Source of the DNA: Omphalotus guepiniiformis
Lineage: Eukaryota > Basidiomycota > Agaricomycetes > Agaricales > Omphalotaceae
Direction of reading: 5' to 3'
Assembly (NCBI GenBank): GCA_028554645.1
Contig: JAQOOI010000021.1
Span: 2,480,001 to 2,544,000, forward strand
Length of the DNA: 64,000 bases
A program made the position numbers and the translations under genes. The notes beneath the pieces are model-generated. The model saw nothing but the letters and a program-made list of their open reading frames with translations, was not told the origin of the DNA and did not search any database. Below, piece after piece: positions 1-12,295 of the stretch (position 1 is its first letter; each line of letters starts with the position of its first letter).

Positions 1-2900
1 AACTTGATTATCAAGTGAACATGATTTGCGTGTTGAGTCAGCCTTCAGGATTTGCCGCTGTACGCATATAGTAAACAATTGAAGTCGCCGAGGACCTCGG
101 TGAATGTACTCGATGACCTGTCCCAAACCTGTCCTCACGACGGTCATTTGGGGCGCATCCAAGCTGGAAGATGGTGTTAAAGAGCCCCCGAAAACAATTG
201 GAGACACAGGGGCGGGAGCATATGAGAACCTAAACAACTCCGGTCAAATCATAACTCCAATCAGGACCTATCAGGACGCCTTCCCGTACCGGTCTTGGGA
301 TGAGCAACAGCTTTGACTACAGTCATATATCAGCTCGTTGCAGCCCGCGGGCTCCCATACTCCATATGTTGAAAGGAATGAATAATCCCACCCGACTCCT
401 TCCCCGGGCCCGCAGCTGAACAATTCCTGTTTCAACCTTGAATGATTAACACCCTTTACTATGTGTTGGTAACAAACCCTGAAGGAACGCTTACTCTGAC
501 GCATATGGCATAGCAAGATGGACCCAAGGCGGTCAAAACGTGCAACACGTTTCTGTTTCGTCTATTTAGGGTTCCTTGCATGACACACGGGTCATTACCT
601 CGTTCTTTATTGAATGTCTTCACGACGACAATCCCGGTTGGTGCCTAATGGGCAGATCAGGAGATACTGGCTGATACTGGCCGCCCAATCACTTAAGTAG
701 CCAATAGGCTCCAGTCTCTCTAATTGCATAGGATGCGTAATGATTGACGCTATGCTACAGTCGTGCCAAAACAAATGACATACCAAATCAGTCAACTGAC
801 AAATCTTTCGTATGGACCACACATACCGATAGCACTGGATAGACACCCATGTATGCATGTACATGTCAAGCCACCCATCGGAAAATTCGCCACATCATGT
901 AGTAAATTCCCGAGACCTGGAAAGAAGCCAACACTAGGACATACTCCAAAGTCACATCAAAGAAGACGCAAAGGACAGAAATCACATCGGACTCCCGAAA
1001 CTTCGGAAATTGAAGCGCTCAAAACTTGATTGAAAGCAAGACCTAGTAAGACTAGCCTAGCACATAGCACATTCCGAGTCCGACTCGTCGGGGCTTTGCT
1101 TTCTCGAACGGAGTAGAACGAGAAATTCTGTCAAAATTTTGAACCACGCGTGAATTAGAACAGCTCCAACTTAGCTTCTCCTTGACATTGACCTTCCTCC
1201 TTTTCTGAAATCGTCACCCCGTGATTCATGGGACTGTGGCGCGCGTAACACGACCGATCGCGTACGCACGAAAACTGCGAAAAGCCAGCGAGCTATGATA
1301 CATACGTTCAAGCTAAAGGCCGAATCTTACGATTTCCGAAGATCGATTACAAATGCCTACAGGAACCCTCGGGAACCCTTCGCAGGATCCTCCGAGCTTG
1401 ATAAGTTCTTTGCTGACGAATGAGCAAAAGAACAAGCCTTTCCATATCCAGCCAGTATAGTACAGTATCACTTCGTCCGATGTCGAAGGAACATCATGAT
1501 GTTATGCATATGTTCAAGAAGCCGAAAGTCCAGGGCTCAGCCTTCCGCGGACTAGTTGGAGGTTTTTGCGCAGGATGACACAAGTGAGGAAGTGAAACGG
1601 CTAATTACCATCCTCCGGTGGGAGAAGCGAAGCAGACGCGAGTAGGAGCCTAGGAGGATTCGGCCAATCCCGAGCTTTGGGGTCAGAACCGTGCCGAGAC
1701 GGCAACACGATCACGTGACTCTCGGACATCTAACATTTAAAGCTCCGCCGATGAAAGAAAAATTTTCTGTCGTGTCACTGTTCGTCAGAAACCATTTCTT
1801 TTCTTTCAACCTTCACACCTTCGTCTGGTATTTGGTAAGTCCCCAATCTCCTTTTTCTCAACCCACCCACATTCTTTCATCTTTTTCCCATATGATGATC
1901 TTTTGCTATGGTCCGTGTTTCCAAGAGGTGACTAGACATCACCGCTTTAATGTGCCGAAAACCTATTTTACCTGGCTTTCTGACTTTCGTTTCGTTTATA
2001 AATATCTCGTTGGATGAGAGGGCTTTTGCTTACTGATGGCCGTTTATTCTTCATTTTTTTTAGGAATCAAGCTCAAGTTCAAGGTCGCTCTTCGCTCAGT
2101 CTTCATGTCGCCGAATTAGTGTCCGTCCGTCTGTTCAAGATCCCCCCTCTTTCCTCTTGTGCTTCATCCGCGCGTGGAATGATATTGTTGATACATACCT
2201 CCGTTAAAACTTCTCAATGCTCAATGATATTCAATCTTGGACCTTTTCTTTTGAGTGATGTATAATGTGCGGGCTTGATGTTGGTGAGGGGTCGTCCCAG
2301 GGTCGTCAGGCTTGGCTGTACTACCCGCTGACAGAATTCATCCCTCGGTTTTGCTCCACTGACATTGCTTTGAGTTTGGTTGCTTTCCGGTTATGAGAGC
2401 TCTCTATTTGAGTGATGCTGGAGTGATGTATAACGTGAGCCCTCGGGTTTAGTGAAGCTTGAAGGGGGTTGTTAGGGCTGTATCCAGTGCACAAGTACCT
2501 GCCCAGCACACTTGGAGAAACGAAGTTCAATCCGCGGTCTTGCTTGGGGTACATAGACCGTAAAACTCGTTACTCCACTAACGTTGCCGTCACTTGGCAA
2601 TGAACCTCCAAATCCAAGAATAAGTAATACTGTGATCAATCGGTTTCTTCCTTCATCATGGATCAATAAGTAAGTGCAGTAAACATCAAGGGGGGGGAAT
2701 AACTAAGTAAGTAAATACGCAATAAGTAAATCAAGGCAACCACGCAAGCACGGTTTCATAGTTTCATCATCCCAACCCCAACTACATACTCAACCCAGCA
2801 TCCCCTAAGTTATCGGCCCAAATTGCCCAAACGGCACCGCGGGGACACAACACGCATCAACCGTCTTCGCACATCAGCGTGGGTCCGTAATACTAATTTG
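1..2900. other. Left edge without a recognised gene
   Basis: Only short open stretches occur here on either strand and none resembles a family I know. At 1,780-2,070 the plus strand has a good donor (GTAAGT after 1,830) and, about 230 nt on, a T-rich acceptor (TTTTTTTAG before 2,065), but the joined sequence gives no sizeable frame. This could be an untranslated leader or a spliced noncoding RNA. Around 2,660-2,740 the sequence is loosely repetitive (aagtaagtaaat-like). I support no coding gene. Confidence 0.4.
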
Positions 2901-2922
2901 ATGTCAATGAACGCGTGTTGGT

Positions 2923-4499
2923 TCACTGAACAGCAGCGAGCTGGGCCTGATGAGTAAGAAAGACAAAGATAGAGAAGGGGGGGAGGGGTATGCATCAGAA
3001 AGATTAATCAAATGATAGTTTTTCAAAGGAAACCAACGTACAGAGAAAGTCGTAGACGCAGCAGGACATCCAACACCCGGTCCATTCAAGTTTTGCAACG
3101 TAACAATCGCAGCTTCGATTCTCGCAGCCTTCTCAGCATTGCTATTTCCCGTAGGGAATGAAACAGCAACAGAGGGGTTGTTAGTTGCGTGGCCAGCAGC
3201 GACATTGGCATTCAAATCCTATACCAACCCAAAAGGTCGTTAAGATTCTGCATAGATAGAAATAAGGAATTTTGGAAAAACTCACAGCAAGGAAAGTATC
3301 CCGGTCAGGAGGACAACTGCAAGGAATTTTGATTCCATTAATACCATCACAGTCACCGGTACCAGTTGGGTTTTGCCCCGCCGTCACACCAAAATCGGGT
3401 ACAAGAGAAGGATCGACACCACCCGACGTAGACGATGAAGACGACGTTGAAGCTGCGGGTGTCGAGACAGCAGCTGCAACCGCGGCCGAAGCAGGTGCTG
3501 CAGTGCCATCTTGAATAGCTTTCTGCTGTGCCAAAAACGTCGTAGAAGAGGCCGGACATCCAACGCCTGCTCCATTCAAGTTTTGCAAAGTTACGAGAGC
3601 AGCTTGTATACGAGTGATCTGGGAAGCCTGAGAGTCATCTGTAGGGAAGGAAACAGCGACGGAAGGGTTGTTGACGGCGTGTCCTGCTGCGACGTTGGCG
3701 TTGAGTGACTGGATGAATGGAAGGGAAGAAAGAGGGGAGTTGGTAAAGTCAAGGTGTGTAGTACGGCAGTCGAACTAGGACTAACCTGGATGAAAGTATC
3801 ACGATCAGGAGGGCAAGAGCAAGGGATCTTGATCGGTTGACCATTCGTTCCATCAATCCCATCGCAGTCACCTGTACCAGTCGGATTCTGTCCGGCAGTC
3901 ACACCAAAATCAGGAACAAGAGAAGGATCAACACCACCCGACGACGAAGTCGAAGCGGCAGGTGCAGGAGAACTTGCTGCGGCAGGAGCTGCAGCGGGGG
4001 TAGTTGCAGCAGTACTAGTTCCATCCTGAATAGCTTTCTGCTGTGCCAAAAAGGTCGTAGATGAGGCCGGACAACCTACACCCGAACCATTCAAGTTCTG
4101 CAAGGTAACAAGAGCAGCTTGAATGCGAGTTATCTGAGAAGCTTGAGAGTCGTCGGTAGGGAAAGATACGGAGACAGAAGGGTTGTTGACAGCGTGTCCT
4201 GCGGCGACGTTGGCGTTAAGTGATTGGATGGATGAATGAACAAATGAGGTCAACCGAAAGATTGTTATAACACGTACTTGGATGAAAGTGTCGCGGTCAG
4301 GTGGGCAAGCACACGGAATTTTGATGGGTTGACCGTTAGGTCCATCAATACCATCGCAATCACCAGTCCCGGTAGGATTAACTCCTGCAGAAACACCAAA
4401 ATCGGGAACCAAATTTGGGTCCACGTCGCGTCGAATTGGCACAGAAGAGACAGAGGCAATCAAAGCGCCGGTAGCAAAAAGGGCAGTCGCAAACTTCAT
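2923..4499 (-). CDS. Secreted protein of three tandem repeats (unknown function)
   Basis: The start at 4499 gives a typical signal peptide (MKFATALFATGALIASVSS). Three copies of one unit of roughly 140 residues follow. Each copy has a DPxLVPDFGV segment, NPTGTGDCDG, a cysteine motif of the type IPCxCPPDRDTF, a helix-like NANVAAGHxxNNPSV segment, and LQNLNGxGVGCPAxSTTF. The copies are joined by Ala/Ser/Thr/Pro-rich linkers. My model has exons 4499-3786, 3708-3286, 3218-3042 and 2946-2923, giving 445 residues. The copy-2 and copy-3 units each carry an intron at the same place, just after the CPPDRDTF motif. In copy 1 the matching 54-nt stretch (4277-4224) keeps a GTACGT donor but ends in AA, so I keep it as coding. 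The four cysteines per unit suggest disulphides. I recognise this as a kind of repeat protein seen in basidiomycete secretomes, but I know of no assigned function. Cell wall or secreted surface role is inference. Confidence 0.85.
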
Positions 4500-6750
4500 T
4501 TTTGTTGAGATTAAAGTCTATTTAATCTGAAAGCTTTTCTTGGATATTGACTTGACTTGAATGAGTTTGATGTGTACTGCGAGAGAAATATGAAAAGAAT
4601 GTGGATTTGGATGGAGTCCTGCGTCAAGCTAGGCCAAGAGCGACTCAGTCGAAAAAGGAATAAAGAGAGAAGGAAGATGAAGGAAGAAAGGAAAGATGTG
4701 GTTCCCATTGTTTGGAGCATTTGCCTTTTTATCCTGGGCCACAACCATATGTAAAGGTTTGTAGACAAGGCACGCTTTACGGATCACCAATATGGCAACC
4801 GACTGACGTGAATCTAGGCGGTCACTCAACCTGAGAAGACAAGCTGCACGACCGAATACTGTCAATATTACTTCGACATTATCATATTCTCTGTTCACTC
4901 ATACGTAGATGTACGTAGTCTCGATACTTGAGGAGCTCCCAACTCGACAAAGAAAAAGAGAAATACGAATACGTTGTTGCGATTTCACCAAAGTGAGCAT
5001 GAGTTTATCTTCCAAGCAACCACCATCAACAGACTCGAGTGGGTATTGTCGCCCTTTGGATTCCCTTTTGATTCTTGCAATTGATATACGGCACTGCCTC
5101 GATGATGATCTTGACGAATGTATTCAAAGTTCAAACACATGTGCAGCTGTGCTCGCCGCTCTCGGGTCGTCGACGCATCGACAAGCGTGCTTTTTTCCCA
5201 GCGTCGTCCGTCGTCGTCCCAGGTCGTCCCTGTCGTCATCTGGGACAAATCTTCCGTTCATCCGTTCAGTTCATCCGTTCAGTTCATCCGTTCAGTTTGC
5301 CGTATGTGGAGGTCAACTTGAGAATCCTGAATAATGAAAATTAAGTTGATTGACCAATGACATTTGATAGTTCGAGGTGTTAGCACATCATGATTCATGA
5401 TCAGTAGATGGACCAGGAAGGGTATGTAAACACCATCACCAAATGTCAATCAACCTCGAAATGATTACCTGGAGACTTTGGAGCGCACCCATACGACATT
5501 ACTGGGTAAGGAAGCCTTCAATCTGCTAGGCTCTGATAGGTCAACCGTCTTGTATTTCCTGTATTCCAGGTGCACTTTCAGACGATAGCTCGATAGCTCG
5601 ACATCAGCGAGATTTGAATGGTCGCCATCTTTTAGCGGCTTTGACGATGAGTCGTTGGAAACTTCTGCGGGGTCGCTCGATGTACAACCACCATCTAGGC
5701 TGCGTCTGCTGTTCCAGTGAAGCGGGTCGGCGGAGTCGATGCCAGATACATCACAGTATTGGTACGGTGATGTTGGACGGGATGGGGTCGCATATTCGTC
5801 AAAGCGGTTGATAGCTGTTATATATCGATTAATGAAAGTCGAGAGGCTTGGGGTAAGTAGAAAGCAGACGTCTGATACATACAATAGTTTGCTCGTACCT
5901 ACAGACGACTCGGATAGTGATCATATGCGCATCCATTTACAAAACTCGGTCGAAACAGGGGCTCTGCAAGACAATTTACAAAAGGGTCAGAAATACATAC
6001 CAACGAGGGTAGTAACGACGGATAACATTTAGATATCTTGTGCTGTAGGAGCAAGTGCGAGAATCTGAATATATGCGCACTGGCAGAGAATGAGTATGTC
6101 TCACCTTGACCCTAGCGTGGGCGCGCGCCTACCTTCCCTCTCTTTTGCCTTCACTTGCACGACTCCTATGTCAGATTATCAGTACCTCAATACCCCTCAA
6201 GTACTCTACAAACAACAAGTACTTAACTCAAGAAGAACAGAACCATCTGACCATCAACTTCAAACAAAGTTGAAGCCTAAGGCGAATCAAACCCGAATCA
6301 AACACATCATGGGTTCTAATAACCCTTCGGCATGTCCAGGTCCTCGAGGACGGCTCGAAATCACCGGCTGTGTTTTCCTTTCAATTAATTAATCAACTTG
6401 GCAGGAACTTTGGTATGACGGCCCAGTGAGAAGAGTATTGGAATTGGCGAAGGAGAGGAGGCCTGCTCGGACAGGAGACACGGACTTCGGCACCCCGGAA
6501 ACATGTTTTTTTTTTTTTTTTTGTCTTTTTCATTACCTCTTTACATACATACAATACATACTTGTTTTCTTTCGGGTTGCTTGCGTATGTTTCTGTTCCT
6601 GCCAGCAGCCCATCATTCCATCTAAGCCTAGTCAGGTATACTTACTTCCACAGCGGTGCTACCTTTCTTCGTTCATCTCAACGCTGGATGCAAGTTCGTT
6701 CTTCTCCTTCGCCATAGTCGAAAGTTTCGCTGGGTCTCTGCTGCGCTGCG
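4500..6750. other. Intergenic region with weak coding signal
   Basis: No gene is recognised. A minus-strand open stretch at 5465-5884 (139 codons, no family seen) could be an exon, but I find no partner exons. At 5254-5296 a 13-bp unit (cagttcatccgtt) is repeated about three times, after a run of imperfect gtcgt motifs (5170-5240). The stretch 6507-6523 is a poly-T tract, probably in the promoter of the membrane protein gene that starts at 6751. Confidence 0.4.
5254..5296. repeat. Short tandem repeat, 13-bp unit, about 3 copies
   Basis: The unit cagttcatccgtt is seen nearly perfectly three times in a row, with the first copy partial. It lies in noncoding sequence and looks like a minisatellite with no visible function. 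Confidence 0.7.
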
Positions 6751-8507
6751 ATGTGGGTTTTTGTGCTGCTATCGAGTTTACTCTATGGTATGTGTTATTT
6801 CAATGACATTTGGAATTTTGAACTCATTGGCTCGAATCAATAGGCAGAGGATGTGCAGCCCAATTAACGTCGAGTGGAGTAACCCTGTTTGGTGTCGTAC
6901 CCTCGGAAACCTCGTCTAGTGCGACCTTTCAAGTGTCTATTTCAGCAACGCCAGTCGGAACTGCGAGCGATGGTTCCGCGACGACGTATTCCGAAGTGGT
7001 GGTTTACTATGGCTCAAACAGTAGTTCTTCGGGTGCTCGAGGGAGTGTTATTCCTACGAAAACACAGTCGGGTGCGCACCGCTCAAAGCCTCGTGATTTA
7101 TTCCCTCTTTCTAATTCAGTCCCTCTCTATTACCCAGGTATTCTAGTAGAAAGCGCGTCGGGATACGACCTCATTCTATCAGATTCAAATTCAGGATTCC
7201 GTGCTCACTGCAGCTTCAACGGGTGCATACAGTCAGAGTATGCCATCTTTGAAACCACAATATCTTCAACTAGAACTTCAACATTCACGAGTTTAGCATC
7301 ATCGAGTTTTACGAACGGAGTCACGGTCGCTATTGTCACTCTCACACCTCAATTTACTCAAGTCGTTCTCCCTTCTTCAGCAAGTTCGACAATCGCAGTT
7401 AATCCTACCCTTCAGCACGCGTCAAGCATCCAGTAAGTTGCTCTTTCCCCCTTTTCTCACCTTCTCGCAGTTTTTCCGGCTCACACTGCTCTTCAGCAGC
7501 GAAAACGTCATAGGACCCGCGGTCGGTGGCGCAGTCGGCGGAGCAGCATTCATTATCCTCCTAACGCTCTCCCTATGGCTCATTCATCGATGTAGAAGAC
7601 GAAGACAAGGACTACGCGAGATCCGAGAGTTGCCTATATCGACGAGGGAGTTCAGATCAAATTCATCAAAGATGAAAACGACGTCGATTTCAAAGAGCTA
7701 TGTTACTCCTCAATATAACGGTCTTGGTGTTTATCAGGATCTTATGAATAAACCGTCTACGCCTCAAACAACATTGTCGTCAAAAGTCGCGGAGGAATCT
7801 ATTCGAGCTCCGTCGCCTTCGGTTTTGTTTCCGAATTGTATACCTTCGTCTACGCCTCCGCCTACGGTGGACCCTGTTGCACCCCCAAAACCAGCACCTC
7901 TCCCAACTAGAGAAAGAAATCGACCCTCGCGGTTCGTGGAACGGTTATCCCTTAACTCGACGGATTTGAATGTGCTGATGGCTCTTGCAAGGGGTGAGTA
8001 CTCGTACTCTTGACGGAACTTTCAGTATACTGAATATTAATTTTTCGCTTGATCCCAGCCGAATCATCACGTTCGACACAAAAACGAAGACAGGAAGCCT
8101 CACAACGAGATTCCGCTCCTACTCCTACTCCTACTCCTCCTACTACGCGCGGCGGGAACCCGAATGACTCTTTCGACCCGTATCTATACCCATACCCACA
8201 CCCATATCCGAGTCTACTACTCTCTCCTACACCTCCACCTGCACCTCTACCATTTGCTCTCCCGCCGCCGTCAAACTCACCTACTGCGTCCTCCTTTCAC
8301 TCTGTCGCAGTATCTTCACGAGAGAGACCGAAGTCTATGAGTGGTACTATTACTCTCGCTAGGGAAAGGGAAAGAGATATCGAAAGTCCCGCGACGTTCC
8401 ATTCGTTCCCTACTACATCGAATGAATCATCAATGTCGCGTTTTGAATCTCCTCCGCCGCCGAGGACACCTTCGTCTGTTCAGTTTGATTGGAGAATGTC
8501 GACCTGA
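6751..8507 (+). CDS. Single-pass membrane protein with Ser/Thr-rich ectodomain and Pro-rich tail
   Basis: The first exon (6751-6787) encodes a signal peptide beginning MWVFVLLSSLLYG. Further exons 6844-7071, 7138-7432, 7500-7993 and 8059-8507 give 500 residues with all junctions GT-AG. The exterior part is rich in Ser and Thr, as in O-mannosylated fungal surface proteins. One transmembrane segment follows (VGGAVGGAAFIILLTLSLWL, near residue 200) and then a basic stop-transfer patch (HRCRRRR). The cytosolic tail is long and proline-rich, with PTPTPT and YPYPHPYP runs. The layout is like fungal wall-stress sensors of the Mid2/Wsc type, but there is no WSC cysteine domain, so the sensor role is only inference. 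The acceptor before 7500 is a NAGNAG (cagcag), so a one-residue variant is possible just before the membrane segment. The intron at 7072-7137 is a multiple of three and could also be retained. Confidence 0.8.
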
Positions 8508-9174
8508 CGTTGCAAGTTGTTCGGTCTTATTACGATTGCCAGCACAGGCCACCCTTGATTCTTGGACGGGAATTTGGGAAGTTGGGAAGTTGGTTCAATG
8601 GGTGCGGTTAATTTATCAAAGTGTATGTTATTAGTGTAACCCTTTTCATTACTCTCACCGTGTCACCGTGTGTTCTATTTGATTTACTCTTTCTCTTTCT
8701 CTTTGGATGATTTCCGCTTTGTTCTGGATTTTGTTTTGCCCCATGCTGAGCGTGCGTTGTATTAGATGCCTTTTTTCTTTTTACCTTAATGAATTACTTT
8801 TACGTCTTTTTTTTTGTCGAGGTTATTGGTGTTACCGAACTAACGGACTACTTATGGACTATAATGTACTCACGTTGATGATCGAAACAAGTTTATAAAT
8901 CTATTGGGGTATCCCGGAAAGTGTCCTTTATGATTCTGAAAGCAAAATGTACAGTACGAATACAGAGAAAACAAGGTTGCATCGACAATGAATTATAACC
9001 CGTTCAACGAGCTCGTATATCTAAGTTGTATGCAGATGGGGTGTGTAAACCCATACACTAAACAAGATACTTTGTCTAGATGTGTAGTAGATGTGTCCGC
9101 AGGAGATAACTCTATATCGTCCTCCCAAATTAGCACATAAGATCGTAGTCCTCCAAGCAGATTCTATCCAAGTC
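8508..9174. other. Convergent 3' intergenic region
   Basis: This AT-rich spacer lies between two converging genes. I see no open frame worth reporting and no repeat. Confidence 0.5.
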
Positions 9175-10776
9175 CTACTGCCCAAACCACAACGCAGCGA
9201 AAACCCCAACAACAGCAAGCAACGGCGAAGACCACGTCGCCCACGCGTACGGACTGATATTTGAAACCGCACCACTCGTCAGGATAGTATTCGTTCCGCT
9301 CTTGCTATACACCCTCACTGACCCAACGTCAAAGTACGCATTATCGTAGTTGGATGGGCTGCCAATGACGTAGTCGTTGTAACATGTCCCAGTACATGTC
9401 TCTGAGAAGATGTTTGAAGCTCCTGCGAAATCTGTTGGGGACGATAAGAGAGGGGGTTTGTAAGTCATGTACGAAGAGGATATGGGACGTAGCACTGCGT
9501 ACCTCCGCAGAGAGTGATATCGAATATGAGGTTTTGAGCTTCAAAAAAGCTGTCAATGGTACATCCGGTGCTTGGCCAGTTTGCAACGGGTGTTCCGAGG
9601 TTGGAAGTATCGATAGAGCTCGAGTTGGACGTTATTATGTCTGGGACAGACGAACGAGAGAAGAACCAGACACTATAGATCATGAAACGTGAGTCAGAAT
9701 TCCAATATCCACTGGCTCCCCAGCTCCAGCATAGCAGGGCCAGAAATTAAACCGCAGTCACAATTGTAGGCTAAGCCACAAAATGAACCGAAAAAAAAAC
9801 TCACGATATACCGCTTTCTGCAAATTCAGTAACAAACACGCCTCCACCAGCGGATGCAAAGTCAGCTCCGTAGGACTTGGTAGTTGGGTTGGTCACGATA
9901 CAGCCTTGATTACTGTTTGCTTCAAACGAACAGTCGGTCGAGTTTATCAAAGTAGAAGATTGTGTTGGGCTTTTCTGAGTGCAGCCAGGTTCGGTGTGGA
10001 GACCCATCTGGTTCATCGTAACTTGGTTTACACCTTCAAAGGTATCGATTTCCCTATGAGAAATGAGAAATCGAAAAAAAATCAGGGTCTATTTTGAGAA
10101 TTGGAGCATCAGGAGCTTACCCTCCGGTCGGCCAATTAGGTGCTTGCGACCACCTATTGAAAGGATGATGATCATTTACATTGTTGGAAGCACAATTTGG
10201 CGTGAGACTCACCATGCAGGCCAAACTGAACACTGCACAAAGTCACCGAGTTAGCCCTATACTTACGAATACTTGAACAGAGTTACTTACTCCAAAGGGA
10301 ACATGGTACATATCCGCAATCCAGAGACTGCCAACTTCATATCTGTCTTTAGACGAGATACGTATAGTGTTACGCTTTTCATTGAATGCAACAGTGGTGG
10401 TGTTATCCACTTTCATGATGGCACGGTTAGTTGTGGAGTCGACATAGGCGAGTTTCGATGACGATGCAACGGAAGAAGAAACGAAGCTGATAAATGGTAA
10501 CGGGGGTGATGAATTCTTATGAGCTCCAAAATCCTAGCTCGTTGAGTGCCAGTCCACCTACATAGCGTCTCCGTTGGTTAGGTTGTCAACTGGATAGAGA
10601 TTTAGTTGAGTATTGGCTGTAGTACAGAAAACTCAACACTTACAATGGTCATAGAAATCCCAATCGTTGAAGAAATTCGAGCCCGCATACTCCTTGACCA
10701 TATCATACGTATCCGTTGCAGCCGCCAGCTGTAAAACAGCAGGAGCAATTGCAGCAAAGAAGACAAAAGACCGCAT
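9175..10776 (-). CDS. GH16 family endo-beta-1,3(4)-glucanase-like, probably GPI-anchored
   Basis: The family hydrolyses or remodels beta-glucans and works outside the cell or in the wall. The protein starts MRSFVFFAAIAPAVLQLAAA, a signal peptide. An in-frame upstream ATG at 10830 would put 18 residues before it, so I prefer 10776. Exons 10776-10644, 10589-10562, 10486-10291, 10232-10213, 10153-10121, 10053-9805, 9672-9503 and 9431-9175 give 361 residues, including a 20-nt exon. Residues YDMVKEYAGSNFFNDWDFYD open the domain, as is usual for fungal laminarinase-like GH16. The catalytic stretch PTGGEIDTFEGVN contains both expected glutamates (E-I-D-x-x-E) and is rebuilt across an intron. The C-terminus ends in a hydrophobic segment (LLAVVGVFAALWF) after small residues, as expected for a GPI signal. 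Substrate preference cannot be read from the sequence. Confidence 0.93.
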
Positions 10777-12295
10777 CTCGAAAGCAGGGGGTGAAAGACT
10801 GAAAGAAAGGGAAAATGGTTGATGAAGCAAGTGTTAAGAGTAAAAGACAGTGAAGGCCGCTAGGGCTGGACTTGCTGCGTATTTCGACGAAAGCAGAAGT
10901 GGATAAAAGAAAAAGAAAACCCCCTGCGCTGCGGTGGATGATGTATAGGTTGAAGGCCTGGACGGTGGAAAAACGCAGGATTTCGCGAGCTAAAGTGGCG
11001 TCGAATTTGATTGCCGACAATTTCCGGCCCGGCCAATTTCGGGGGCTGCGCACTATGCTTTCAACTGCCTTCAAGCAAGAGCAAAATCGACCATACTGAC
11101 TCTTCAGCATTCAACGGGGGATTATGAGAAGAGAAGTATGGACTTTATCGAAAGAAAATATGCTAAGTACGTAACTTGCAGCTGGGGTCATGGTACTTCG
11201 TAAGGTTCTATCATAATCACCTATCCGCGCATATGTAGGACTATCACTCACAAAGTGCAAAGGACTAATCGAAATCACTCATTACGGTCCAATGAGGTTG
11301 ATATATTCAATTGTCAGAAGGGTAAGTACGTACGTACGTGACTTCTACCGGTACAATGAAAGCGGAATGCGGGGTAATCAACGTCATTTCCAGAAGACAC
11401 GAAAACAGCAAGAAGATCACTCGGAGCTTTTCTTCTCAGGTCGACCTCGGATCATGACTGGACCATAAGCTCACTCCTTGTACGATATGATAGTTTTGAA
11501 GATTGAGAACGAGTGATCCGTGGCGACGAGAGCATATCTACATCAGGTGAAGTTTGCTGTAGTCTTCGTCGAGCTGGCGGTCGCTGAAATATCATTTGCC
11601 AGTCATCCGTCGCTTTTAATTCCGGTTATGCAGAAGTTGGTGAGACCGATGACCACCAACAATTGACAACAATCGGCCCTACGCTAGGTCTGAGTAATGG
11701 AATTCATGACAAATGGAGTGTTGACTTACGGAACCTTGCGAACGTTGGCAGAAACTATAGAACAGGACATTCACTATTGAGGTTAAATGCCTGTTGCGTT
11801 ATCGCTCTCGAGAAACCTGTTCAGCTGGTTTCCCCTTATCGCACACGCAGCACCGGTACCATAACCGCACCCTGCAGGAGTTCGACACAAGAGCTTCCTC
11901 CAAGGCTGTCAAGAACATATTCGAATCACACGATTACTCACCGGCAGGTCAGATAGCCAGAGTCACTCACAGCCGTCCCAGCTGACCTCTTGAACACAAA
12001 GAATAATCTTGGAGTTGGCTAATGTGCTAGTTGTACCATCATCAAATGACACTCCTTCGGCGTTGAAACAGTCATCTTTACCCCGGGGCCCTTGAAATGT
12101 GGGGAAGAGCAGTGAATAGTCAAACAACTTTTAGGCGTATAATTGACCCAGTTCTCGTCACCGTCATACCGGTGCTTCTACCTCGTAACTCAGCTGACCA
12201 CCCCAAGAAGTTGGTATAAGACCCAGGTCTACATCTTGTCGCCTTGATCTTCCCATCCCACGGACAATTTCATCGATTCATTTATCTTCATAGAT
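10777..12295. other. Divergent promoter region of the GH16 and first BVMO genes
   Basis: The region separates two divergently transcribed genes. Short open stretches at 10872-11110 and 11663-11985 show no family resemblance and no plausible splice partners. I see no RNA gene or repeat beyond a short gtacgtacgtac run near 11,325. Confidence 0.45.

Noticed and set aside
5341..5465. Imperfect inverted pair (gttgattg...acatttg with caaatgtcaatcaac)
   Set aside because: The arms are short and one is interrupted by seven bases. There are no terminal repeats or target duplication that would support a small transposon.
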